From Pseudolysinimonas_A sp039912695 (lineage in GTDB: Bacteria > Actinomycetota > Actinomycetes > Actinomycetales > Microbacteriaceae): 64,000 nucleotides of DNA. The DNA lies in contig NZ_JBDSPJ010000021.1 in the NCBI RefSeq assembly GCF_039912695.1, positions 109,847 to 173,846 on the forward strand, given 5' to 3'. Below the pieces are notes generated by a model. That model made no database searches, had not been told where the DNA came from, and saw only the letters and a list, made by a program, of their open reading frames with translations. A program made the translations under genes and the position numbers. Each line of letters starts with the position of its first letter. Position 1 is the stretch's first letter. Positions 1-8,537 of this stretch are shown here, in pieces.

Positions 1-1
1 T

Positions 2-205
2 TCTGACCTCCGCGAGTCGGGGTCGCTCGAGCAGGACGCCGACATTGTGATCTTGCTGCACAGAGAAGACGCCTACGAGCGGGATCACCCGCGCGCAGGC
101 GAGGCCGACCTGATCGTGGCGAAGCACCGAAACGGACGCACCGACACCATCGAGGTCGCGTTCCAGGGGATGTACTCGCGCTTTGCCGAGATGCCGCGCA
201 CGTAA
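2..205 (+). CDS. dnaB: Replicative DNA helicase DnaB, C-terminal end (partial)
   Basis: This is the last 67 codons of a gene that begins before the window. The reading frame ends at TAA 203-205. It contains DIVILLHRED, then GEADLIVAKHRNG and FQGMYSRFAEM. These match the end of the RecA-like ATPase core of the replicative helicase, including the segment that carries the arginine-finger region. The hexameric enzyme unwinds DNA at the replication fork. The 45-nt gap to the next gene holds that gene's own promoter. Only the tail is visible, so intein content or total length cannot be judged. Confidence 0.9.
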   Translation, partial: SDLRESGSLEQDADIVILLHREDAYERDHPRAGEADLIVAKHRNGRTDTIEVAFQGMYSRFAEMPRT

Positions 206-250
206 TTTTCCCGGCGAGAGTCGCAGCTCCTCCCACGTAGAGTGGTCGGC

Positions 251-844
251 GTGGTAGCAGCCTGGATCCCCCAGCTTTCGCGCGGAATCCTGGCGCTCGC
301 CCTCGGGCTTGTCATCACCTTGACGCTTGAGCACTCTCCGGCTTTCGGGCTCCTCACCTTCGGGGTCTTCGCCGCGCTGACCGGCGCCGTTCTGGTGGTC
401 GGAACGCTGCGGGGTGCCTACGCCGGGCGGATGAGCGCAGCCTTCGTGGCGCAGGGGGCGATCAGCGTGGTTGCGGGCGTCGTGTCGCTCGGTCTCGCGC
501 CGACGGGGACGACGGTCACGTTTGCGGTTCTGGTCGGCGTCTGGGCTGTCGTGGCCGGGATGCTCGAAACGGTCAGCGGCATCTTCTCTCGCGGGCGGCT
601 ATTGATCGCTCGGGACTGGATCATCGCCGGAGTGTTGACGGCGGTTCTCGGCGCCGTCGCCCTGCTCGTACCGCCCGACTTCGTTCAACCCTTCTCGGGG
701 CAAAAGGGTGTTTCGGGAACTCTCACGGCATCCGTGATTTTGATTGGCATCGTGGGCGCCTGGGCGATTCTCGTCGGCGTGCTCCAGACGATCTCTGCCG
801 TGACCCTGCGTACGGCGCGTGTTTCCAGAACGGCGACTTCATGA
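251..844 (+). CDS. DUF308-like multi-pass membrane protein
   Basis: The product is a 197-residue, very hydrophobic protein with about six predicted membrane helices separated by short glycine-rich or charged turns (for example SRGRLL near residue 115). The repeated helix-pair layout resembles the DUF308/HdeD-like family of actinobacterial membrane proteins, whose function is unknown. GTG 251 is preferred over the in-frame GTG 242, because TAGAGT at 238-243 sits 7 nt upstream and overlaps GTG 242. That would give a leaderless mRNA. The gene overlaps the next one by the 4-nt ATGA 841-844, so the two are probably co-transcribed. Confidence 0.7.
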   Translation: MVAAWIPQLSRGILALALGLVITLTLEHSPAFGLLTFGVFAALTGAVLVVGTLRGAYAGRMSAAFVAQGAISVVAGVVSLGLAPTGTTVTFAVLVGVWAVVAGMLETVSGIFSRGRLLIARDWIIAGVLTAVLGAVALLVPPDFVQPFSGQKGVSGTLTASVILIGIVGAWAILVGVLQTISAVTLRTARVSRTATS

Positions 845-1137
845 CCCAACCGCGCAAGCCCGACCCGAGCAAGCCCGACCCGCACAATCCCGCCCCGCAC
901 AATCCCGCCCCGTCGCGGCGGGATCGCACGCGACCAGCCGAGATTCTCGGGCTGGCCGCGGTGTTTGCGCTCTTCGTCGGCGCGGGCGTGATGTTCTCGA
1001 GTCGGGAGTTCGTGCTCGCGCTCGAGTTCACGGGCGCAACCTTCGTGGTGTCGATCGTCGTGCTGGCGACACTGCTGCTGGCGATCTCGAAACCCGAACC
1101 GCCCGAAGGCGACGAATCGGATCGCTCGGGCCACTAG
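841..1137 (+). CDS. Small membrane protein with N-terminal proline-rich pentapeptide repeats
   Basis: The product has 98 residues. Residues 5-24 hold four 5-residue units of the type [RSH][KN]P[DA]P, encoded by four 15-bp tandem repeats at 854-913. Two hydrophobic helices follow (about residues 34-52 and 60-81), then a short acidic tail. A cytoplasmic proline-rich head on a two-helix membrane anchor is what can be seen. I do not recognise a characterised family. It is translationally coupled to the DUF308-like gene through ATGA and overlaps the convergent purB gene by 4 nt at its 3' end. Confidence 0.65.
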   Translation: MTQPRKPDPSKPDPHNPAPHNPAPSRRDRTRPAEILGLAAVFALFVGAGVMFSSREFVLALEFTGATFVVSIVVLATLLLAISKPEPPEGDESDRSGH

Positions 1138-2525
1138 CGCCCCGGCGCTATCCCGTCGACCATCTCGTCGGCGAGCCCCGTGTAGGTTGCGGGCGTCAGG
1201 GCGAGCAAGCGGGCCTTGGCCTCGGCGCCGATATCGAGCGCGCCCACGAACTCCCGCAGATCGTCGCCCGTGATCCGCTTGCCGCGGGTGAGCTCTTTCA
1301 GAACTGCATATGGGTCGGCGATCGAGCTGCGCCCGGCGGTGACCTCGGCCCGAATGACGGTCTGGACTGCCTCCGACAGAACTTCCCAGTTCGCCTCGAG
1401 GTCGGCGGCGAGGGCGGTGTGAGCGACCGATACCTCGGTTAGGCCACGAGCGATGTTGTCGAGCGCGAGCAGGGAGTGACCGAGGGCGACCCCCACGTTG
1501 CGCTGGGTTGTGGAATCGGTGAGGTCGCGCTGGAGTCGGCTGGTGACGAGAGTCGCGGCGAGCGAGTCGAGCAGGGCCCCAGCGAGTTCGAGGTTCGCCT
1601 CGGCGTTCTCGAACCGGATCGGGTTCACCTTGTGCGGCATGGTCGACGATCCGGTGGCGCCGGCCTGAAGAATCTGCGTCAGGTATCCGATCGAAATGTA
1701 GGTCCAGACGTCGGTGCAGAGATTGTGCAGGATGCGACCGGCGTGAGCGATCGCCGTGTACAACTCGGCCTGCCAGTCATGCGATTCGATCTGGGTCGTG
1801 AGCGGGTTCCAGCCGAGTCCGAGTCCGGTGACGAACTCCCGGGAGAGGGCGGGCCAGTCTGCGTCGGGGTCGGCGACGACATGGGCCGAGAACGTGCCGG
1901 TTGCGCCGCTGAACTTGCCGAGGTACTCGACGGCCTCGATGCGGGTGATCACGCGTTCGAGGCGGGAGACGAAGACCGCCATCTCCTTTCCGAAGGTGGT
2001 CGGCGTCGCGGGCTGGCCATGAGTGCGCGCCAGCATCGGGGTTGCGCGCTCGGCGACAGCGAGTTCGCGCAACGCGGCAACGACATCCAGCAGCCGCGGT
2101 AGCCAGACGCCGGTCACGGCCGCGCGGATGGTGAGCGCGTAGGAGAGGTTGTTGACGTCTTCGCTCGTGCAAGCGAAATGCGTGAGCTCGGCGATCGCGT
2201 TCAGGCCCATGTCGGTGAGCTTGCGGCGCACCAGATACTCAACCGCCTTGACGTCGTGGCGGGTGGTTGCTTCAAGAGTGGCGAGTTCGGCGATCTCGTC
2301 AGCGCCGAACTCGGCGGCAAACAGGCGCAGCTCGCGTTGCTGCTCCTCGTCGAGGGGGACCGAGCCAAACATGCCGCGGTCGGTGAGAAACAGCAGCCAC
2401 TCGACCTCGACGCGTACTCGCGCCCGGTTGAGCCCAGCCTCGGAGAGGTGCTCGCTCAGTTCTGCGACGACGGTGCGGTAGCGACCGTCGAGCGGACTCA
2501 GCGGTTGGGGGGGCAGCGGGCTCAT
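1134..2525 (-). CDS. purB: Adenylosuccinate lyase
   Basis: The product (463 residues) cleaves SAICAR to AICAR and adenylosuccinate to AMP, two steps of purine synthesis, as a cytoplasmic homotetramer. The fumarase/aspartase-superfamily signature GSSTMPHKVNP is at residues 292-302. TRHDVKAVEY (88-97) and RTHGQPATP (167-175) supply the conserved active-site regions. ATG 2525 is chosen because it overlaps the upstream phosphatase stop as ATGA and gives the family N-terminus with LSPLDGRY; the longer open frame upstream is read-through of the phosphatase gene. purA and purL lie elsewhere in this window. Confidence 0.96.
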   Translation of the reverse strand: MSPLPPQPLSPLDGRYRTVVAELSEHLSEAGLNRARVRVEVEWLLFLTDRGMFGSVPLDEEQQRELRLFAAEFGADEIAELATLEATTRHDVKAVEYLVRRKLTDMGLNAIAELTHFACTSEDVNNLSYALTIRAAVTGVWLPRLLDVVAALRELAVAERATPMLARTHGQPATPTTFGKEMAVFVSRLERVITRIEAVEYLGKFSGATGTFSAHVVADPDADWPALSREFVTGLGLGWNPLTTQIESHDWQAELYTAIAHAGRILHNLCTDVWTYISIGYLTQILQAGATGSSTMPHKVNPIRFENAEANLELAGALLDSLAATLVTSRLQRDLTDSTTQRNVGVALGHSLLALDNIARGLTEVSVAHTALAADLEANWEVLSEAVQTVIRAEVTAGRSSIADPYAVLKELTRGKRITGDDLREFVGALDIGAEAKARLLALTPATYTGLADEMVDGIAPGR

Positions 2526-3040
2526 GAGACTCCCTGTCTGAGGACGGGTTCGAGCTGGCGGAACAGGGCCACGCTCGCTCGTTCGATTGTGGCCAAGACC
2601 GTGTCGAAGAGGGCGGCATCCGAATAGTACGGGTCGGGAACGTCGGCGGCCGGACCCGACTCGTCGAACGAGAGCAACAGCTGCACCTTTGCGGCAGCGG
2701 CTTCGTCGGGTGCCCACTCCCGCAAGGTGCGCTCTTGACCGTGATCGAACACGACGACCAAGTCGAGGTCGGGAAACCAGGCGGGATCGAACTGGCGCGC
2801 ACGGTGGGCGGTCGCGTCGTAGCCGCGGGTGGCGAGGGCGGCGACAGTACGGGCGTCGGCGTGTTCGCCGACATGCCAGTCGCCGGTCGCTGCCGATCCC
2901 ACTTCGAGACGGGATTCGTAGCCGCCGGTCGCGATCAGCCGCCGGAACACCGCCTCGGCCATCGGCGACCGGCAGATATTGCCGGTGCATACGAAGCAGA
3001 TGCGGAAGACCGGTCCCGGATTCGCGGGGCCACGTGCCAT
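2522..3040 (-). CDS. Low-molecular-weight protein-tyrosine phosphatase
   Basis: The product has 172 residues. The P-loop CTGNICRS (C18 to S25) fits the C-x5-R-S signature, with C18 as nucleophile and R24 binding phosphate. DPYYSD around residue 120 provides the general-acid aspartate. Actinobacterial relatives dephosphorylate phosphotyrosine proteins, and some are exported. ATG 3040 is chosen because the family core begins a few residues later. Its stop overlaps the purB start, so the two are likely one transcript, although no metabolic link is known. Confidence 0.88.
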   Translation of the reverse strand: MARGPANPGPVFRICFVCTGNICRSPMAEAVFRRLIATGGYESRLEVGSAATGDWHVGEHADARTVAALATRGYDATAHRARQFDPAWFPDLDLVVVFDHGQERTLREWAPDEAAAAKVQLLLSFDESGPAADVPDPYYSDAALFDTVLATIERASVALFRQLEPVLRQGVS

Positions 3041-3152
3041 GGGTCCATCATCGCAGCGGCACGAGTCCTCCACAGCCCCCTAAATCGTGGGGAGACGCGC
3101 GGAGTGCGGGGGAGCCTGGTCGCTCCGGGGCAGCGATCGTGAGGATGTCGTC

Positions 3153-3431
3153 ATGCCCGCAACCCTCCTCACCGGCGTTACTTCCCTCGCCGACACGCCG
3201 TCGCTTAGAGCCACCCTTGAACAGCAGTTCGCGTTGCTCAAACCGGTGCTCGATCACCTTCGGCATGCGGCGCTTGAGCCCAGCCCGATGCTGTCTGAAG
3301 ACTGGCGGGGGCCAGCCGCCGAATCCGCCGCGATCTTTACCCGAGAACTTCAGACCAAGATCGGCGCGGCCGAGAGTGTGATCGATGACACGCTGCGCAG
3401 CCTGAGCGCGCAGATTGCGTACCTGCTGTGA
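3153..3431 (+). CDS. Small WXG100-like helical protein
   Basis: The product has 92 residues and almost only helix-forming sequence. A central EDWRGPAAE (about residues 49-57) gives a W-x-G turn between two helices, the layout of WXG100/ESAT-6-like proteins exported by type VII secretion. There is no signal peptide. GAGG at 3141-3144 serves as the ribosome-binding site for ATG 3153. The gene overlaps the hydrolase gene by GTGA (3428-3431), so the two proteins are probably made together and may pair. Assignment to the WXG100 superfamily rests on length, the motif and the helical pattern. Confidence 0.6.
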   Translation: MPATLLTGVTSLADTPSLRATLEQQFALLKPVLDHLRHAALEPSPMLSEDWRGPAAESAAIFTRELQTKIGAAESVIDDTLRSLSAQIAYLL

Positions 3432-4816
3432 CCGCGCTCGATGACGACCCGGGTGGTCCGCTGCTCGTGACGCCGGCCGGCACGACCGTCGTCTGGACTG
3501 ACGCAATTCTTGCCTCCGCCGATCGACTCGGGGCGTTGCAGGTCGCCCTTCACCTCGACCTGAGGCGGGTGAACGCGGCCGACCATCTCGGCGGAGTATC
3601 GATGCACAGCGTCATCCCGCCTCTTGAACAGGCTCGCGCGCTGTGTGCTGACGCGGCCGACAAGATGCGACTCGTTGCCGAGCAGTACAGCTCCGCCGAA
3701 CAGCTCAATGAAGACCTTCAGCGCCAACTCGCGGCGATGATGGCGACGGCTCTCGGCGAGGTCCTGCCCTTGTTTGCCGCCTTGGTGATTCTCAATCCCC
3801 TTCCCCTAGGCGTTCTGGCGGTGGGTGGCTGGCTGGCGTTGCCCGACGATGGCGAGGGTCGGCTCGCGACCCTGCGCGACTGGATGCTCGCGCATCCCCA
3901 GTTGGTGACCAGCCCAGAATTCGTCAGATTCGTCAGCCTGCTGGCAACGAGCATCGACGACGGCGCACGCGGAGCCACCGGGGTTCCGTTCTGGTTGTCG
4001 CCGCTCTTTTCCAGCGACGACAACGGGGTGGCGTCCGGGGCGCTCACCGTCGCGACCCTCGGCGGAGTGTTCGGAATGTTCCACGAGTCGGACGTCGTCG
4101 TCGAGCGCGTCCGCCTTGAGACTCCCGCCAGCGCGCCGACGGGTGCGCGAGATCTTCTCGACCGGGTCCCCGAGGTGAATCAAGTGCGGATCGAGACCTA
4201 CGAGGCTCCCGGAATGCCGACCCGGTATGCGGTCTACATCGGGCCGACCGAGACCTTCTCGCCGTTTGCAACGACCGAACCGTGGGACATGACGAGCAAC
4301 GTGTATGGCGTGGCCGGCCTCTCGCCGGGATCCCTGCGCGCGGTCGAAGATGCGATGGTGGATGCCGGCATCCGATCGGGCGACGAGGTGCAGGTCGTGG
4401 GCTTCTCGCAGGGCGGTCTAATCGCGACCATGGTCGCCGCGTCGCCCGACTGGAACGTGGTCGGGGCGGCGACCTATGGCGCCCCGGCGGGCAATATTTC
4501 CCTTCCCGACGGCGTCGCCGGAATCGCGGTGCGCAACACCGACGACTTCATCCCGGCGCTCGCCGGTCCGCAACTCGACCATCACCTCGTGCAGATCGAG
4601 CGCGAAGCGTTCGCCGGCGACACCGCGCCCCCGACCGGGATCGCGGCCCCGGCGCACCAGAGGTTCTCGTACGAAGCGACCGCCGACGCCATCGACGAGG
4701 CGCAGTCGCAGGCGATCCGGTCGCAGCTCTCCGAATTAGAGCGCTTCGGCGACGGGTACGTCGAAAACGGCGGATCGATCACGGTGTCGACCTATCACGC
4801 CGTTCGGGTGAACTAG
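3428..4816 (+). CDS. Alpha/beta hydrolase with helical N-terminal region, partner of the WXG-like protein
   Basis: The product has 462 residues. About 110 residues of charged, mostly helical sequence come first, then a hydrophobic stretch (about 110-135). A C-terminal alpha/beta-hydrolase domain follows, with the nucleophile elbow GFSQGG at 325-330 (S327), a DDFIPAL segment, and a late YHAV that could supply the histidine. The start is GTG overlapping the previous stop. A helical head on an enzymatic domain behind a WXG-like partner resembles polymorphic exported effectors, but an esterase or lipase for cell-envelope lipids is equally possible. The stop codon lies in a 17-bp tandem duplication. 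Confidence 0.65.
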   Translation: MTALDDDPGGPLLVTPAGTTVVWTDAILASADRLGALQVALHLDLRRVNAADHLGGVSMHSVIPPLEQARALCADAADKMRLVAEQYSSAEQLNEDLQRQLAAMMATALGEVLPLFAALVILNPLPLGVLAVGGWLALPDDGEGRLATLRDWMLAHPQLVTSPEFVRFVSLLATSIDDGARGATGVPFWLSPLFSSDDNGVASGALTVATLGGVFGMFHESDVVVERVRLETPASAPTGARDLLDRVPEVNQVRIETYEAPGMPTRYAVYIGPTETFSPFATTEPWDMTSNVYGVAGLSPGSLRAVEDAMVDAGIRSGDEVQVVGFSQGGLIATMVAASPDWNVVGAATYGAPAGNISLPDGVAGIAVRNTDDFIPALAGPQLDHHLVQIEREAFAGDTAPPTGIAAPAHQRFSYEATADAIDEAQSQAIRSQLSELERFGDGYVENGGSITVSTYHAVRVN

Positions 4817-4832
4817 CCGTTCGGGTGAACGA
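4799..4832 (+). repeat. 17-bp tandem duplication across the hydrolase stop codon
   Basis: Two adjacent 17-bp units (4799-4815 and 4816-4832) are identical at 15 positions. The TAG stop 4814-4816 is formed at their junction: TA comes from copy one and G from copy two. Without the second copy the frame would run on, so the duplication may have shortened the hydrolase C-terminus. Confidence 0.85.
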
Positions 4833-4839
4833 CCGGCGG

Positions 4840-5247
4840 TCAGCGCCTCTTCTTCGTGCCCGTGAAGGGACGAAGCAGGATGCCGATCAGCCAACTGATC
4901 ACGGCGACTACTACCGCTCCGAGAACACCCCACCAGAAGCCGTCGACGGTCAGACCGAACCCGAGCACACCGCTGATCCAGGCGACGAGCAAGAAGAGCA
5001 GCCCGTTCACCACGAGGGAGATCAGGCCGAGGGTCAGTACGTAGAGCGGGAAGGCGACGACGCGGATGATGCCGCCGATAATGCCGTTCACGAGGCCGAA
5101 GATGAGCGCCGTGATCAGCAGAGTGATGACGAACTCGACCGTGGTTCCGGGAGCGAACGCGGCGATTGCCACATGCGGCGCAAGCACGAGAGTCGTCAGC
5201 CAGAGGGCGAGCGAGTTGATCAGCAGACGGAGGATTAGTCGACCCAT
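4840..5247 (-). CDS. Phage-holin-4-like (PF04020-type) four-helix membrane protein
   Basis: The product has 135 residues with four predicted membrane helices (about 4-24, 36-60, 62-88 and 98-125) and a basic tail ending KKRR. Glycine-rich helix 2 (LVNGIIGGIIR) and the LTLGLISLVVNG stretch are typical of the actinobacterial and cyanobacterial family named after phage holins (PF04020). These are chromosomal membrane proteins of unknown function, with no evidence of lysis activity. No phage genes are nearby. It is convergent with the hydrolase gene and divergent from pat. Confidence 0.8.
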   Translation of the reverse strand: MGRLILRLLINSLALWLTTLVLAPHVAIAAFAPGTTVEFVITLLITALIFGLVNGIIGGIIRVVAFPLYVLTLGLISLVVNGLLFLLVAWISGVLGFGLTVDGFWWGVLGAVVVAVISWLIGILLRPFTGTKKRR

Positions 5248-5342
5248 GTCTTCATCTTCTCGTATCCAGCCGCTCGTGACCAGGAGGCCACACCCACCGG
5301 GGCCGCACCGACGGCACCCTGAGCGACCCTAGGCTTGGCGGC

Positions 5343-6428
5343 ATGGTTGTGACGCTCCGCCCGGAGATTGCCGCCCTGCCGCCGTATCGTCAGGGCCGCA
5401 TGGCGTCTGATGATGCTTTCAAGCTCTCCAGCAACGAAAACCCGAACCCGACCCATCCTGCGATCCTGGCGGCGATTGCCGAGTCGAACCTCAATCGCTA
5501 CCCCGACGGGGCGGCCACCGCGCTCCGCGCCCGACTTGCCGAGCGTGCCGGGGTCAGTATTGATGAGGTCCACGTCGGAGCCGGGTCGGCATCCATCCTG
5601 TACCAGCTCGTTCAGGCCGCTGCCGGTGCGGGCGACGAGGTCGTGTATCCCTGGCGGTCATTCGAGGCCTACCCGGGCATCGTCACCGTGAGCGGGGCGA
5701 CGAGCGTGCGGGTTCCGAACCTTGCGGGCGGCCTGCACGACCTTGACGGGATGGCGGCCGCGATCACCGACCGCACCCGGGTCGTCATCGTCTGCTCACC
5801 TAACAACCCGACGAGCACGCTCGTCACCGCGGCGCAGTTCAGCGCGTTCATGGCGAAGGTTCCGCAGACGGTGCTGGTCATCCTCGACGAGGCGTACTTC
5901 GAGTTCGTCACCGACCCGCATGCGGTCAACGGTTTGCGCGAGCTCGAGAACCACCCCAACCTCGTCGTGTTGCGCACCTTTTCGAAGGCGTTCGGCCTCG
6001 CCGGCCTTCGGGTCGGCTGGGCGGTCGGTGCGTCCTACATTCTGGATGCCGCGCGAAGCGCCGCCATCCCGCTGGCGGTGACCGAACCCGCGCAGCTCGC
6101 CGCACTCGCCGCGCTCGAGGTCGAGGCGGACCTGCTCGCCGGCGTCGACGACCTGATTGCCCGTCGCGGCCGGGTCGTGGCGGGACTCGCGGAGGCGGGC
6201 TGGAGCATCCCCGATCCGCACGGCAACTTCGTCTGGTTTGCGACCGGGGATGAGTCGACGGCGGTCGCCGCGATGTTCGAAGACGACGGAATCGTCGGTC
6301 GCGTCTTCGCTGACGACGGCATCCGAGTGTCGATCGGCGAGGAGGGCTCTGTCGAGAGACTCCTGAGTTCTGCCGCCCGGGTTGTGGGAACCCTCCCCCG
6401 GGCCGTCGAAAATGCCCGGTTAGGGTAG
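5343..6428 (+). CDS. pat: HisC-like aromatic/histidinol-phosphate aminotransferase
   Basis: The product (361 residues) is a class I/II PLP aminotransferase. The N-terminus carries KLSSNENPNP, the substrate-recognition region. SPNNPTST is at about 157-164, DEAYFEF at about 183-189, and the Schiff-base lysine is K215 in TFSKAFGLAGLRVG. Family members transfer amino groups to histidinol phosphate or aromatic 2-oxoacids. Lone copies in actinobacteria are usually called Pat, and no his genes are near. TAGGCT 5330-5335 lies 7 nt before ATG 5343. The downstream bkd operon also handles amino-acid-derived 2-oxoacids. Confidence 0.85.
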   Translation: MVVTLRPEIAALPPYRQGRMASDDAFKLSSNENPNPTHPAILAAIAESNLNRYPDGAATALRARLAERAGVSIDEVHVGAGSASILYQLVQAAAGAGDEVVYPWRSFEAYPGIVTVSGATSVRVPNLAGGLHDLDGMAAAITDRTRVVIVCSPNNPTSTLVTAAQFSAFMAKVPQTVLVILDEAYFEFVTDPHAVNGLRELENHPNLVVLRTFSKAFGLAGLRVGWAVGASYILDAARSAAIPLAVTEPAQLAALAALEVEADLLAGVDDLIARRGRVVAGLAEAGWSIPDPHGNFVWFATGDESTAVAAMFEDDGIVGRVFADDGIRVSIGEEGSVERLLSSAARVVGTLPRAVENARLG

Positions 6429-6433
6429 GCACC

Positions 6434-7552
6434 ATGTCCTATACCGAGGCGACCCTCCAGTTGCTCTCGCCGGAGGGCTCCCTCGTCGAGAACGACGCGA
6501 CGGCGCCGTACCTGCCGCGGGTCGCGGCGATCTCCGACGCACAGTTGCGTGACTTCCACCGGCAGATGGTCGTCATCCGTCGGTTCGACATCGAGGCGGG
6601 CAACCTTCAACGCCAAGGGCAGCTCGCGCTCTGGATCCCGAGCGTCGGCCAAGAGGCCGCCCAGGTCGGCTCGGGATACGCCGCGCGCCCGCAGGATCAC
6701 ATCTTTCCGGCCTACCGCGAACACGTGGTCGGCCGAATTCGGGGCCTCGACCCGATGCGCATCATCGAACTGCTGCGCGGCCTGAGCCACGGCGGCTGGG
6801 ATCCGGCGAAGACCGGCAACTTTCACCTCTACACGTTGGTGATCGGCTCGCAGTCGCTGCACGCCACCGGCATGGCGATGGGCATGACCCTCGACGGCTC
6901 GACCGCGACCGGGCATCCCGAAACGGATGCCGCCGTGCTGGCCTACTTCGGCGACGGCGCGTCGAGCCAGGGCGACGTCAGCGAGGCGATGGTCTTCTCT
7001 GCCTCGTTCCAGGCGCCGATCGTCTTCTTCCTGCAGAACAACCACTGGGCGATTTCGGTTCCGGTGCAGCGACAGTCGCGCACGCCTCTCTATTTGCGCG
7101 GCACCGGGTTCGGCATCCCGTCGGTTCAAATCGACGGCAACGACGTGCTCGCCAGCTACCTGGTGACCGCCGAGAACCTCGAGGCCGCGCGGGCGGGCCA
7201 GGGGCCGCGGTTCATCGAGGCGCTGACCTATCGAATGGGCGCTCACACCTCGAGCGACGACCCGACGAAGTACCGCGATTCTGAAGAGATGACGTTCTGG
7301 GCGCAGCGTGACCCGATCGCACGGTTCGAGACCTTCCTGCGGGCGAAGGGCGAGGGGGATGCCTTCTTCGCCGAAGTCGCCTCCGAAGCCGAGGACCTCG
7401 CGGCCGACGTGCGAGCCCGCACGCAGAGCCTCGGGAGCCCGCCGGCCGACAAGATTTTCTCCCACGTGTACTCCGACCCGCATCCCCTCATGGAGGAGCA
7501 ACGGGCCTGGATGGCTGCCTACGAGGCATCCCTCGAGGAGGCTCGCGAATGA
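6434..7552 (+). CDS. bkdA: Branched-chain 2-oxoacid dehydrogenase E1 alpha subunit
   Basis: The product (372 residues) decarboxylates branched-chain 2-oxoacids using thiamine diphosphate. The ThDP-Mg motif starts with GDGASSQGD at 173-181 and ends with the QNN of FFLQNNHWAIS about 30 residues on. RMGAHTSSDDPTKYR is the phosphorylation-loop region. TAGGGT 6421-6426, overlapping the pat stop, is 7 nt before ATG 6434. The ATGA overlap with the E1 beta gene shows coupled translation. A pyruvate-type complex is the alternative, but in actinobacteria this two-gene E1 form is usually the branched-chain one. That complex feeds iso/anteiso fatty-acid priming. Confidence 0.88.
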   Translation: MSYTEATLQLLSPEGSLVENDATAPYLPRVAAISDAQLRDFHRQMVVIRRFDIEAGNLQRQGQLALWIPSVGQEAAQVGSGYAARPQDHIFPAYREHVVGRIRGLDPMRIIELLRGLSHGGWDPAKTGNFHLYTLVIGSQSLHATGMAMGMTLDGSTATGHPETDAAVLAYFGDGASSQGDVSEAMVFSASFQAPIVFFLQNNHWAISVPVQRQSRTPLYLRGTGFGIPSVQIDGNDVLASYLVTAENLEAARAGQGPRFIEALTYRMGAHTSSDDPTKYRDSEEMTFWAQRDPIARFETFLRAKGEGDAFFAEVASEAEDLAADVRARTQSLGSPPADKIFSHVYSDPHPLMEEQRAWMAAYEASLEEARE

Positions 7553-8529
7553 GCGCCGAAACTCTGACGATGGCGAAGGCGATTAACGAGGGACTGCGCG
7601 CCGCCCTCGCGAATGACGCCAAGGTCCTGCTGATGGGCGAAGACATCGCCACCCTCGGCGGAGTGTTCCGTGTCACCGAGGGACTCAAGGCCGAGTTCGG
7701 CGAGACCCGGGTGATCGACACCCCGCTTGCGGAGTCGGCGATCGTCGGCACCGCGATTGGACTCGCGATGCGCGGGTTCCGCCCGGTGTGTGAAATCCAG
7801 TTCGACGGATTCATCTACCCCGGCTTCGACCAGATCACCTCGCAGCTCGCGAAACTCACCGGTCGACACGAGGGCAACCAGTCCTTCCCTGTGGTGATCC
7901 GCGTGCCATATGGCGGGCATATCGGCGCGGTCGAGCACCACCAGGAGAGCCCCGAGGCGTACTTCGCGCACACCGCGGGCCTTCGACTGGTGAGCCCCGC
8001 GACTCCCGAAGACGGCTACTGGATGATCCAGCAGGCAATCGCTTCCAACGACCCGGTGATGTTCTTCGAGCCGAAGAGTCGCTACTGGCAGCGTGGCGAG
8101 GTCGACCGCTCCGGCGAGCCGAGCGCGTTGCACGCGAGCCGGGTCGTGCGCACCGGCACCGAGGTCACGCTCGTCGGACACGGCGCGATGGTCGCCACTC
8201 TGCTGCAGGCGGCCGAGATCGCCGCCGAGGAAGGCACGAGCATCGAGGTCATCGACCTGCGCTCGCTCTCGCCGATCGATTACGACCCGATTCTGACGTC
8301 GGTGCAGAAGACCGGCCGGCTTGTCGTCGCTCAGGAGGCACCGGGTTCGGCAAGCGTCGGCTCTGAGGTCGCGGCAACGATCGCCGAGCGCGCCTTCTAC
8401 TCGCTGCAAGCCCCGGTGCTGCGCGTGAGCGGCTACGACACCCCGTTCCCTCCGGCCAAACTCGAGGCCGTCTACCTTCCGGATGCCGACCGCATCCTCG
8501 AGGCCGTCGACCGGTCCCTCGCCTACTAG
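7549..8529 (+). CDS. bkdB: Branched-chain 2-oxoacid dehydrogenase E1 beta subunit
   Basis: The product (326 residues) pairs with E1 alpha in an alpha2beta2 tetramer. It carries the transketolase-type pyrimidine-binding half (MGEDIATLGGVFRVT near the N-terminus, TPLAESAIVGTAIG) and the C-terminal transketolase domain (TEVTLVGHGAM, VIDLRSLSPID). Length and order match the family throughout. It starts at ATG overlapping the bkdA stop and is followed 8 nt later by the E2 gene, so the three form one operon. No E3 (lipoamide dehydrogenase) gene lies here; E3 is presumably shared and encoded elsewhere. Confidence 0.92.
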   Translation: MSAETLTMAKAINEGLRAALANDAKVLLMGEDIATLGGVFRVTEGLKAEFGETRVIDTPLAESAIVGTAIGLAMRGFRPVCEIQFDGFIYPGFDQITSQLAKLTGRHEGNQSFPVVIRVPYGGHIGAVEHHQESPEAYFAHTAGLRLVSPATPEDGYWMIQQAIASNDPVMFFEPKSRYWQRGEVDRSGEPSALHASRVVRTGTEVTLVGHGAMVATLLQAAEIAAEEGTSIEVIDLRSLSPIDYDPILTSVQKTGRLVVAQEAPGSASVGSEVAATIAERAFYSLQAPVLRVSGYDTPFPPAKLEAVYLPDADRILEAVDRSLAY

Positions 8530-8537
8530 GAGCTGAC

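Noticed and set aside
2526..2990. 155-codon N-terminal extension of the purB frame
   Set aside because: It overlaps the phosphatase gene in another frame; the purB family N-terminus starts at ATG 2525.
4840..5247. Holin-like gene as evidence of a prophage
   Set aside because: The family is a common chromosomal membrane family and no phage structural or lysis genes are near.
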